Part shown: positions 47,651-58,109 of the stretch, one piece after another
How positions within the stretch are numbered: the first letter of the stretch is position 1
Layout of the letters: every line of letters starts with the position of its first letter
From: Plectrocnemia conspersa
Taxonomy: Eukaryota; Arthropoda; Insecta; Trichoptera; Polycentropodidae
Direction of reading: 5' to 3'
Assembly (NCBI GenBank): GCA_009617715.1
Contig: VTFK01000066.1
Coordinates: 868,001 to 932,000, forward strand
Length of the DNA: 64,000 bases
The notes under the pieces: model-generated
The model's input: only the letters and a program-made list of their open reading frames with translations
What the model was told of the DNA's origin: nothing
Databases searched by the model: none
Program-made: the position numbers and the translations under genes

Positions 47651-47654
47651 GGGG

Positions 47655-48120
47655 CGTCATTTTAGCTTTTTAAGATAATTTTTTTAGATAAATCGACTAG
47701 TCAGTGGTCGTTTTTTTAATATTTCGATTTCATTATAATGTATTTTATTAAATGACATGCTTTTTTCTGGCCAAATTCCAGGCGGTCTCTGTTTAGAATC
47801 CACATTAAAAACAATAGAATCGTAATGTCGCCGTCGCAGTGGAAACGCTCGGTTATCTAGCGTTCATATTAAGACTTTTTACGACTTATAATAAGTGAGA
47901 ATCGAACGAAGCATCTCTAAACCAAATTTTGACCAATCTAAGAGCGCAAAAAAGTCGCCGTTGCAGTAGGAATTCTCGATAACAAGTGTTTCCACTGCAT
48001 CGGCGCCGACACGGTATTAATGCTTTTGACGTAAATTTTTTACTTCTGAGAAGGGATAATTGTTTTTGCGCCCTCCTATTGACCAAAATTCGGTTTAAAT
48101 ATACTTTGATCAGCCCTCTT
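47655..48120. repeat. Repeat family R, composite of two oppositely oriented copies
   Basis: 47655-47960 is a copy on the - strand: tail, then second block, then ACTTATAATAAGTGAGAATC, then GAGCGCAAAAAAG. 47985-48120 is a partial copy on the + strand, from GTGTTTCCACTGCATCGGCG to CCTATTGACCAAAATTCGGT. The pair is inverted about a junction near 47960-47985. Confidence 0.7.
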
Positions 48121-48123
48121 ATA

Positions 48124-48600
48124 TCAGTCCACAGTAATATCGGTAAGGATAGCCATCAATGCCCCCCCCCCCTCAATGTCGTCCTGACGCGAACAACCTA
48201 CGATCACTTCCTCAGAGATTTCTGCTAACACTTCTACTGACATTTTCACTTTAACATCCACCATCCACACTAAGTTCGTAAGAACTTCAACTAAAGAAGA
48301 CCGTCCTAACTTCAGACCATTGAAAATCGCAGAAGGCATCGCTTCTCTATTTGCATCCCCTGGTTCAACTCGATGACAGGAATCTAGAGTTAAACTCAAT
48401 TTGAGAGGCTTAGCCTACGGATACATCCACGAAACACATAACTAACATATACAAACTGTACGTGACGATCTCAATTGTTGTATTCGAAAGGTGCGTTTGC
48501 AGATGGCTTTAATTAGTCCTTATCTCCGATCGTCACGTGCGCTTGTATAACGTCGGCGTGACGAATAAATTTGTTCTGGAAGACACAATTACTTAGGCTT
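48124..48600. other. GC-richer region upstream of GH1, unassigned frames and an inverted repeat
   Basis: A 91-aa - strand frame (48124-48399) and several broken + strand frames overlap; neither shows a known motif. A C12 run sits at about 48163. TACAAACTGTACGTGACGATC (about 48450) and GATCGTCACGTGCGCTTGTA (about 48528) form an imperfect 21-bp inverted repeat. It may be an element end or an upstream regulatory patch. Confidence 0.3.
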
Positions 48601-48849
48601 TTAATGAGTAAGTATGGCAAATGTATTAATCTCACTCTCACAGCTGGTTCTTCCGACATATTATCATATCTTTCTTACTTGAAAATATTAACGAAATCGT
48701 TCTACTAATTGTGATTTCTAAATATGTCACTATATTTAAAAGGTTTTGTCACTATCTTTAAAAGGCGTGAGGTTTTAAGGTAGAACAATAATGTCTGATA
48801 AATTATAGTATCAATATTTATAGTTGGGTGTTAATGGGTCAAGTTGAGA

Positions 48850-48885
48850 TATAAATATGTTTGGATAGAGCTCAAATTGACAGTT
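48850..48885 (+). promoter_or_regulatory. TATA/initiator core promoter of the GH1 gene
   Basis: TATAAATA (48850-48857) is followed 32 bp on by GACAGTTAT, an initiator-like site with A at about 48882. The ATG follows at 48906, giving a 5' UTR of about 24 bases. Confidence 0.6.
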
Positions 48886-48905
48886 ATAATTTGGCTAGCG
48901 GCGCC

Positions 48906-51900
48906 ATGACGTCGCCAGAGAAACTTCTTCCTGTTTTCTTGTGTTTTTTGAGGTTATTATGATATTAAATATTGCAAAAAACTATAATTTTATTTAACTA
49001 TGATTATGACTGAATATATCTATATATGTAATACAAAATCAAATGAATATAACAAGTGAACTATATTTTTACATACTTTAGTTTATGCTCAGCAAAGACT
49101 GTCGATTTCAACACAACAATAAGAATCTTTCCGGATAATTTCTTCTTCGGCGTTTCTACTTCTGCTTATCAAATAGAAGGCGCTTGGAACAAAGATGGTG
49201 AGTGCTATGAAGACATAATATATTAAATATTATTATAAATAGTTCAAATCGTTATATATATATAACAATCTAAATTCATATCAGTGAATTCTAAATGTGT
49301 CATTGCACTGGCTGTGTTATTTTTAAATAAAATTTACGACTAACATAAATATGACCCAGAAAAAAATATTTTTCTTCTATTAATACTAACGTTGAAATAA
49401 ATACGATGTTTTCTTGTAAGATATTGTATATAAAAAATATTGTTTGACTTGTGTATTTGACGAGTAAAAATAATAAAATCCTTGGCATGAATGGTGCATT
49501 TTTGTAATCAAGACTGATAATAGGTACGTTCAATGCTATCATAATGTGCTATTGATTTGCACGTCTTGGAAAGGATCCAAGATTATTTTTTGATTTGTTA
49601 AAGTGCGTGTAGGAATTTCTATTAAAGACTTGTGTACGTGCAAACTATCAAAACAATAATGTAACATTGTGTTAGTAACACTAGTTTTGGTTAAATATAA
49701 TAATATGTTCTATGATTTAATAACATTGACTTAAAATAGTTTCTGATTTTACCTGAAACACTTATTAAAATGCACTCTAGAACTATGAAATTAGAACTTA
49801 TGAATTATATTCTTCATATATGCATATCTTTAATATTGATTATTTAATGGATACTAGTTTAAATTAACCGTATACATGAAAAATATCATCCATTCATAAT
49901 ACATAGAAAAAATATTATTGTAGTATTTTAACACTTTCCCGACGTTCGGTTTAAATTGAGAAACTTGGACTAAACTTTTTTTGTATTGGGATGTTGGGAT
50001 TTCGTTGTCATGAATATTTGCTATTAAGAGCAGTAATCTTCTTAACTACTTTGACACAGTCGACCATTTTTCTATCATCACGATAGATTAGTGGTGATTA
50101 ATACCCGAAAGACGGGGTTGAATCCGATATGAGCCTTTATGTTTTTTAATTTCTATCGTATCTACTAAATGGAAATTAGTGATTATTATATAATTAAAAT
50201 TCCAATCGTTTTCATAGATTTTCCTAATCTCATAGATAAATATTATAATGATTAATTAGAAGCTAGGTTGTATTATATTAAGTATAAAAATATCTAATAT
50301 TGAACTACTTTAGCGAATAGAGAATAGCATAAATGTATCAAATAAAGCATGAAAAAGTCACTTTTCAAAACATTTTAAAAAAAATAAAATAACATATTAA
50401 CCCCTTTATACCATTGTTATCGGATTCCTGTCGAGAGCTTGATCCGCGGCTCACATCTCGTATTTTTTTCAACGTCTGCGATAACAGACTCTTATAACAT
50501 TTTTCAAATGCAGAACTAAAATAACACACAATCGCATATTCATCATTATTTTTAGGTCAAGTTCGCTATATACATATTTACGTGCGACCGTATGTTTACA
50601 AACTAAAATACACATTTTGACTTTTTAATTATTTAATAAAAAGTCCCGGCAGTTCTGGAACATTTTTCTAAAAATGCCCGGCATCCAAAGGGTTAAAAAT
50701 GACCTAATTTAAAATAAGATTATTCGTTAGATAAAGAAAAATTGATTTATTAAGCAATTTGTTTTTGGACTATCAGTTACATATATATTTAATGATTTTT
50801 TAATTAGCTTTTGCTCCGCGCGTAAATAAGTGTTAAAAACTAGTTTTAAATAAATTGTCAGATAAAATGAATAAAAATTCAGTGTAAATACAAATAGAAC
50901 TACTATAAATATTACACCAAATTATTATATACTATTTATGTATATATCGACATCTATGAACAAAAATAAAATAATAAATAATCTTAGAGAAGTTTTAAAC
51001 CATTTTAATTATTTTTAATTTCACTAGTGACTAGCTTCAAACGTTTCACACTGATCTAAATGCTTATTATAATTATATTTATTAACAAAAAGAGTGACTA
51101 AATTAATAATAATACATTTCTACGCAGTTTTTAACGTTTTAGACATTTTTTAAATTTAATTTGCTTTAATGTGACTTAAATTTAATATTAAATAAATCGT
51201 CTTTAAATAATATTAATAATAACAATTAAATTTATAAAACATAGCAGTACTTTAAAATTATGATTTCCTAACCAAATTTATTAACATTTTAATATAAAAA
51301 ATCAAAATTGTTTTTAAAGGTTTATAAATATTTACTACGTAGATACCTTTTTATCTACGTATTATTATCACTCTTAAACGTATGAATGTATATTTAAGAT
51401 CGCTAAGAGCAGTAGATATAGATTATGCTTATAGTTATACCAGGAGAGAAGAATTCATCTCTCAATTTCTGCTTTGTATTTATTTGTGGTTATATTTATA
51501 AGACAAACTTTGTATTATAATTGAAAGACAATTTAAATGAGCAATATATAAAATAATTGTTCCATAAAACGAATTGTCTGTGCATTTTTATTAGACCGAT
51601 TAACTGCGAGCGAGCACCGGTCAGAACAGTGAACACGTATCCTATTCTGAATAAAAAATCCGAAGATTTGCCTTAAATGCACAAACAATTCGTTTTATGG
51701 AACATATCATGCACATATCTATTAAAACAATTCCCTGTTAAATATCATTCTTATTATTGCAGGCAAAAGTAAGAATATTTGGGATCACTTAACTCACAAA
51801 ACACCTGAGGTTATCAGCGATCACTCCAACGCAGATGTAGCATGCAACTCATACGAGCTCTACGAGCGTGACATTGAGATGCTTAAAGAACTAGGCGTAG

Positions 51901-54900
51901 ACTACTACAGATTCTCAATATCGTGGTCCAGACTGTTGCCAAGTGGTTCTGCAGACAATGTCAATCCAAAAGGTGTAGAGTATTACAATAAACTGATCGA
52001 TAAACTGCTAGATAATAAGATATTACCTTTTGTAACAATATACCACTGGGATCTGCCTCAGAGGCTGCAGGATTTGGGCGGCTGGGTGAATCCTCTAATG
52101 GCTGAATATTACCAAGATTACGCCGATGTAGTCTTTAGGTTGTTCGGAGATAGAGTGAGTCAATGGATAACATTCAACGAGCCAAGGAAGTTTTGCTTGG
52201 AAGGATACGGCGCAACGGCAGCGGCTCCTGCTTTGAACGCCAGTGGAATTGGAGAGTACATGTGCGGACACACCGTTTTGCAGGCACATGCTAGGGCGTA
52301 TCATCTGTACAACCAAAAGTACAGAGAGCAGCAGAAAGGTATTTTAATTTGATTTCTTGCTATTTATAATCTATAGACCAGAATTTTCCAAGCCTTCCAA
52401 ATTATTTTTAAATTATTTTTATGTGCTCGACTGATATCTTTGAGCAAAATATTGGGGGTAGTACGTATAAACTCAAAAACAAACAGCTTGAAAAAAATTG
52501 AAATGAAATATTTTTATTTAGGGGTTTTCAATATTTTATCAAAAATAGGCAATATATTTTATTATTTAAACTATGAAACGTTTCAAAATAAGTAAAAACG
52601 ACTTTTAATTAATTTTTTACAATTATTTATGATCTATTGTAAAACATGCTATTTATTTAAAAAAACTATAGTTCAGTTTTGTACTTTTGAAATTACAAAT
52701 ATGAATTCTAAAATTTGAAAAAGTTATATATATTAAAAAATGCGTAGACTATCATTTTACAATATAATTATAAAAGTATGTATTACATGTATTGCTATAA
52801 TCATGTATTGTATATTGTTTATATAATATAAGATTTTACCACTCCATACATTGAATTACCTTTCTTAACATATTTTGCTACAAAGATTAAATTAGCTAAT
52901 TTATATATTAAATTATACGATCCTTTTTAAATATTTTTTTTTATGTGTATTTTAACAACTTTGAATATTAAATCTTCTATACTAAAAAAAAATAAAAACA
53001 GTTTTAAACTACAAGTAGCTCTTGTTCACAAAAAAAACATTATGTAATGATTTTAATACAAAAATGTACACTAAATCGATTCAGAAATCACAGTCAGTAG
53101 TGCACAAAGTTCTTTCGTCAATATTCATAAGTAATATTTAGGTCACAATTCATGACACGTGTATATAATATATATATAATAATCACTCTTTTATATGTTT
53201 TAAACAATTTTATAAAAAAAAAAATATTGCTATAATATTGTATAAGAAATATTAATCACATGATACGAGCAGAACTACTTGTTATATTAAAAAAAACATA
53301 TCCTAAATAATATAAAACCTACAACTATTCTCAAATATGCACTTATCATTGACATTGACGCATATATGATCTGAAACTGAAATTTTAAACTTATAATTAT
53401 AGTATATTTTATTTAAATTTATTATATCTAAATTTTACAATCCTGGGCATTGAGTTGATGAATTTCAGCGATAAATTAGTCTCTCCGTTACTTATCCTTT
53501 CTTCCATCTCCTTCCTCATATCGTCCAGCTGCTTGCGCTGCATCAAGGTTTGATCTTGATATACTCTGATCCCGCTCGGAAGACAGCTCCTCTTAAACAT
53601 CACTTTCTTCGCTATCATCTGATCGACGAATTCCACTTTGATCGGCCTGACTGGATCTCTGTTTTTCGTATCCAGTCTATAAACGGTTATATCCTTATTT
53701 TCGAGAAAAATATTGATCCCCGTCAAAAGTTGCCGCACCACATCGTAGTCCTCTTTGAGTCTGCCCTCTTTAGATGGAGCATCGCTCTCTGGCACGTTCA
53801 CAAACAATACGTTTCTAGATCTTATCTGTCGCTCCTCAACTTCAGCTATAGCTTTGCATAAATCCGCTATGTTCGAAGACTTGGACTTCAAAATGTTATC
53901 GTAGGCATTCAGTTCGCTCTCGATTATACGAACCTTCATCTCCAAGTGTTCGACCATATTGGAGAGCTCCACAGTGTTTGGCATCACCAGCATCCATTGC
54001 TGTTTGCTGAACTTGTTACTTTGGTCCAGGAACAGTTTGTCTACGTTGTTGACCAAAGTTTTGATTTTTAGAAAGCTTTCGTTGATGTCAAAGGCTTTGG
54101 CGGCTTTGCTCTGCATCTTGACACCTTCACAAGACACGGATGGTCAATTTTTTAACACAACTGTGATTATACTTTGAGAATAAAATATGTTATCAAGCTG
54201 CAGCAAAGGTCAAATGTATAATTTCTCTGATAAGTTGTCGTCGTGATTGACACGCAAGAAATTCTTAACAATATATTAATTGGCATGAATATTAATTATA
54301 AAATTTACACACAGACCATTGACCTTCAAACTACGGTCCATGTAGGTCATCCAAATACCCGTCGAAATTCATTACCCGGCTCTCCAGTATTTTCCCATAA
54401 ACTGCCCAGGTACCCGGTTTGGTTCCGGGTAATTTGTAACCACTATTATATACTGACACAGAGATATAATTTATATAATATACGTATATTACAAATTAAA
54501 ATATTTGATTTTTATATTTTGCTTAAATAGTATTTAATCACTTATTAAACTAACTAAAAAATTTTCGACTCGTTGGCCGTTAACCTCTCTTCTTGGTCTT
54601 AATAATCCTACTCAAAACGTGGTCTTAACAACTAATTGAGTAACTGATATTTTAATACATTTGGACGTTTATATGTAGTGTTAGTATAGTTAATATTAAA
54701 AAATCAATTGATGTATTAGGAATGTATAATACATATAATTCAATTAAACTTGTAACCCAATTTAACCGTTACTATAATTATTCTAAGCATAAAATGAATG
54801 CAAAGTGCTTAAGGAGTTCTCGCATTTGTGATTATATATGTCTTAATATGAGCGTTCAAAGATGCAATGACTCAGTATGCGTGCCCAAGCGCTCACAAAT

Positions 54901-57838
54901 TCCACCCACAAATGCATTTTAAGATATTACTTTTATAAGTCTATTCCATAAGTAAAATTTATCGTAATTTATTGTAAATTTGCTGAGAATTCAATACATA
55001 CATTATTTTCATTTTAATTTTCTTTATTATATTTTACGATATTGTGCTTAATATAACAATATTCATTTTTAATCATATGATCTAACGACATTTTATTAAA
55101 AAAAATTGTATATCACCCTATATAAAAATTGTAATTATATTATAACTATATATAATAAAACATTCACCTTATAATCAACACATTCAATGTTAAATAAATA
55201 AATACATACGTTTTATCAATATGTTTTAATATTAGTTATGAAAAAAATATTTATTATTTATTTTATTTTTAAATGCTAATGATTAAACGTTAGTGCAGAC
55301 TTAAATGCATTTTTTACGACTTTAAATATCAAAATCTTATAACTGTTGTATATGCATGTTTGAAACCAGTTCTTTAAAAATATCAATGGGTACATTTTTA
55401 TGGTATATTATTATTATTTAAAGTAGAAAAGTGTATTTTTATCTGAGCACTGCTTCCTTCAAAAAACGTTGGTAAGCACATTCTTAAATGATTTTTTTTA
55501 TGGTTTACTTTTATATTTTTAGGAAGCGTTGGAATATCCCTGGACTCTTATTGGATTGAACCAGAATCGAACTCACAGGCTGACGAAGAAGCTGCTGAGC
55601 GTTTAACACAATTTTATGTGAGTAACATTTTTTTAAATTACAACAATTGCTTCCGAGTCATATTAAATTCGGATGACTGCTGGACTGGACCGAAGCGATT
55701 TAATTTCTCGTGTTTCTAAGGATTGTCTTGGTAGATTAGGCGTAGCTCCGCTTGGTGAGAGTTTGACTGTACTCTCGTTATTCCAACTTGGAAACTAAGT
55801 GTTTTGTGATCAGTATATTTGATAAATGGGAGAAAGTCCAATGTTCATATATTCCCTCATTCAGACAAAATTTTTTCACTAGTTTTTTTTACATAATATA
55901 AGAACTTACTATATGTAGGAATAGTACCTATTTAATAAGTCAGGCCTAGTCCACATCGTGACGATTTTTTTGTCCATCCATGCAAATACTATATTATTGT
56001 TCGTTCATTTATATGTTACAACTTTCCCCTTGCATATTTTCTTATTGATTGTGTTAGACCTAATTGTACTAGTTAAAAATAATTTTTGAAAAAATAAATT
56101 GGCCATAATACAGTAATCAAATTCGAGTTTTCTCTTTCAAATCAGACAGCTGTCAATAATCACGCGCGTTCAAAGTGTCAAATGCAGAGCTGTTATTTCA
56201 ACTTTTTCTAGGAGGGGGCAAAAGTTGGTTAGTCAGTGGTCGTTTTTTTTAATATTTTGATTTTATTCATATTCATAGCATTTTATTAAATGAATGCCAA
56301 ATTCCTGTTTAGAATCACGTTAAAATAATAAAATCGTGCCAGTCGTGAAAATTTCATTTCAAACTAATCTTACAAACGCGTTATTTTACAGTTCACAATA
56401 GATTTCGTTTTATTTAGCTTAACCAAAGATATTTATTTAAATATATATTTTTTTTCCTAATCTAGTTGGGTTGGTTCGCTCAGCCGATTTTCTCAAAATC
56501 GGGAGACTACCCTTCGGTGATGATAGATCGAATTAAGAAGCAGAGCAAAAGACAAGGATTCTCACGGAGCCGTCTACCCAAATTCACAAAAGAGGAAGTG
56601 GAGGCGATTAAAGGAAGCGCTGATTTCTTGGGCTTAAATCACTACACTTCGCGAATGGGTAGACAGTCAAATCGTCCTGAACCAGATGAACCATCGTTTA
56701 TGGATGATGCTGATTGTGAGACTTACGTAGACGAGAGTTGGCCAGGACCATCAAAGATAAAAGTGAGTCAGATATTTATCTTGAAAATAATTTGTGTTTG
56801 TACCACTCAACACATATTCAATGATATTATATGTAAATTTCAGACAGTGCCGTGGGGATTCCGCAAGTTACTCAATTGGATCAAATTCCAGTACGATAAT
56901 CCTGAGGTTATCGTTACAGAAAACGGTTATCCTTCTAAGCGAGGACTGAACGACATGGACAGAGTGTTTTATATTAATCAGTATTTAAACGGTCTGTTGG
57001 ACGCCATCGAAGATGATTGTAGAGTCTCCGCTTATACTGTGTGGAGTTTAATGGATAACTTTGAATGGATGGACGGTTACACGTGAGTTTTGTCTCTTTT
57101 TTTTATATGCATGCATATATACCAACACAATAGATGACTAGTTTGAGCAATGACTTATAATTGAGATTCTGATCAATCAGCATTAGTTAGCTGTTTTGTC
57201 GGCGCTGTAGCAGTGGCACTGCGACGGCGACGGCATGATTTTATTGCTTTTGACGTGGACTTTTGACTTATAAGAAGTCGTAATAATGTTATAATAATTT
57301 TTAATATAAACGTTTAATAACCAAACGTTTTCACTGCGATAATGACGGCACGATTTGAATGCTTTTGGCGTGAATTCTAAACAGAGACTCCCTTAAATTT
57401 GCTCAGAAAAATGCATGAAATGAAAATTTTTGACTTGCAAACTTTTCCCCCTTCCTCCTGAAATCCACCAAGCTTTACACAAAATTTGTATCCGATAGTG
57501 TTCACTTACACATCCTGCCGGCGACTAACAGCTTCTGCCGGCAGGAAAAAAATTCAAGCATGCGCATACGTGCACCATGTCTTTCTAATTAAATTTGTTT
57601 ACGCACAAAAAAATATGGTCTGATATCTTTTGATCAAACTACATATAGTATATATATAATGAAAGCAAAGGTTTATTAATCGCTCGTTTATTAATTAATT
57701 AAAAGGTTTATTAATTTTAAACTCTCTTTTAATTTCAGATTACGCTTTGGACTTTACGAAGTTGATATATCTGATCGAAAAAAAGAGGAGGACGCCCAGA
57801 GAGTCAGCGAAGTATTACACCAACGTAATCAAGACTAA
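48906..57838 (+). CDS. Secreted family 1 glycoside hydrolase (beta-glucosidase / myrosinase-like)
   Basis: Retaining beta-glycosidase that would be secreted to the gut or salivary lumen, or to the lysosome. Exons: 48906-48952, 49082-49197, 51763-52338, 55523-55617, 56466-56762, 56844-57082, 57739-57838, all phase-consistent. The signal peptide [20 protein letters not shown] is split by intron 1. GH1 landmarks occur in order: [47 protein letters not shown], the acid/base Glu in WITFNEP, the nucleophile Glu in [10 protein letters not shown], and SLMDNFEW. As written the frame stops at 57838 after about 489 aa. However, the conserved ending [16 protein letters not shown] lies in the next frame after an A7 run (57778-57784). 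With A6 the protein would be about 516 aa, stopping at 57920. The large introns carry SINE, piggyBac-like, MITE and LINE insertions. Whether the substrate is a glucoside or a glucosinolate cannot be told. Confidence 0.92.
50075..50265 (+). mobile_element. tRNA-derived SINE, family A, copy 4
   Basis: The head GATAGATTAGTGGTGATTAA (A-box-like) and GGGGTTGAATCCGAT (B-box-like) is followed by TTAATTTCTATCG, GGAAATTAGTGATTATTATA and TAGATTTTCCTAATCTCATA. This is the clearest tRNA-like head of the family. It lies in GH1 intron 2. Confidence 0.65.
50401..50692. mobile_element. piggyBac-like MITE (TTAA-flanked), copy 1
   Basis: TTAA|CCCCTTTATACCA at the left end and CGGCATCCAAAGGG|TTAA at the right. 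The terminal match is short (CCC..TTT) but the TTAA duplication on both sides is typical of piggyBac. There is no transposase. It lies in GH1 intron 2. Confidence 0.55.
51559..51703. mobile_element. 145-bp MITE with 29-bp inverted ends next to a GH1 splice site
   Basis: The left end GTTCCATAAAACGAATTGTC plus TGTGCATTT is matched by the reverse complement of the right end with one mismatch. The target duplication is unclear. It ends only about 60 bp before the acceptor of GH1 exon 3. Confidence 0.75.
52345..53400. other. AT-rich GH1 intron sequence, nothing recognised
   Basis: Intron 3 part before the nested ORF. No repeats or RNA features were seen. Confidence 0.45.
53409..54116 (-). CDS. 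Intact LINE ORF1-like protein, nested antisense in the GH1 intron
   Basis: A single uninterrupted frame of about 235 aa runs from an ATG at 54116-54114 ([20 protein letters not shown]) to a TAA at 53409. A GTG-started extension to 54137 is less likely. The N-terminal half is an extended coiled-coil ([20 protein letters not shown]). The middle has the RRM-like hallmark [11 protein letters not shown], and the C-terminus [20 protein letters not shown] and [17 protein letters not shown], as in L1/CR1-type ORF1 nucleic-acid-binding proteins. No reverse transcriptase follows. Unlike the other LINE pieces here it has no stop or frameshift, so it is either a recent insertion or a retained (domesticated) gene. 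It lies between GH1 exons 3 and 4, on the other strand. Confidence 0.75.
   Translation of the reverse strand: MQSKAAKAFDINESFLKIKTLVNNVDKLFLDQSNKFSKQQWMLVMPNTVELSNMVEHLEMKVRIIESELNAYDNILKSKSSNIADLCKAIAEVEERQIRSRNVLFVNVPESDAPSKEGRLKEDYDVVRQLLTGINIFLENKDITVYRLDTKNRDPVRPIKVEFVDQMIAKKVMFKRSCLPSGIRVYQDQTLMQRKQLDDMRKEMEERISNGETNLSLKFINSMPRIVKFRYNKFK
54180..55520. other. AT-rich GH1 intron sequence, nothing secure
   Basis: A short GC-richer patch (54330-54430, around CCCGGCTCTCCAGTATTTTC and ACCCGGTTTGGTTCCGGGTA) could be a repeat fragment. The frames at 54243 and 54722 have no motif. Confidence 0.4.
56120..56355 (-). repeat. Repeat family R, partial copy
   Basis: On the - strand: ACAGCTGTCTGATTT at the distal end, CAACTTTTGCCCCCTCC, AAAAACGACCACTGACTAAC and GAATTTGGC-like blocks, matching the tail half of copies 1 and 2. 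It lies just before GH1 exon 5. Confidence 0.65.
57205..57470 (+). repeat. Repeat family R copy in the last GH1 intron
   Basis: GGCACTGCGACGGCGACGGC, ATTTTATTGCTTTTGACGTG and a second block (GTTTTCACTGCGATAATGAC) are followed by a tail with CAAACTTTTCCCCC. It lacks the GCGCTCTCCTATTGG spacer. Confidence 0.7.
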
Positions 57839-58109
57839 ATCCATCAAGGCTTACGACGCCTGCGTCGATTGTTTCGATGGAAAATCGAACAGTATTAACT
57901 ATCATACTATAGTTGTATAATTTATGTTTGTGATTATATATCATATATATATAATATATATTAAAAACATAATTATTTATTAATTAAATTTAATTAAATG
58001 TTTTTAAACAATTTATAATAATAATATTTATATATGAAACATACAATTTTTTTGAAATAATAATTAATACGTTAAAAATAGTTTTAAAAACATATTTTAC
58101 AATATTGTT

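Noticed and set aside
52095..52316. 73-aa - strand frame over GH1 exon 3
   Set aside because: Shadow of the conserved GH1 coding sequence on the other strand.
53550..54177. Two + strand frames (103 and 72 aa)
   Set aside because: Antisense shadows of the LINE ORF1-like frame.
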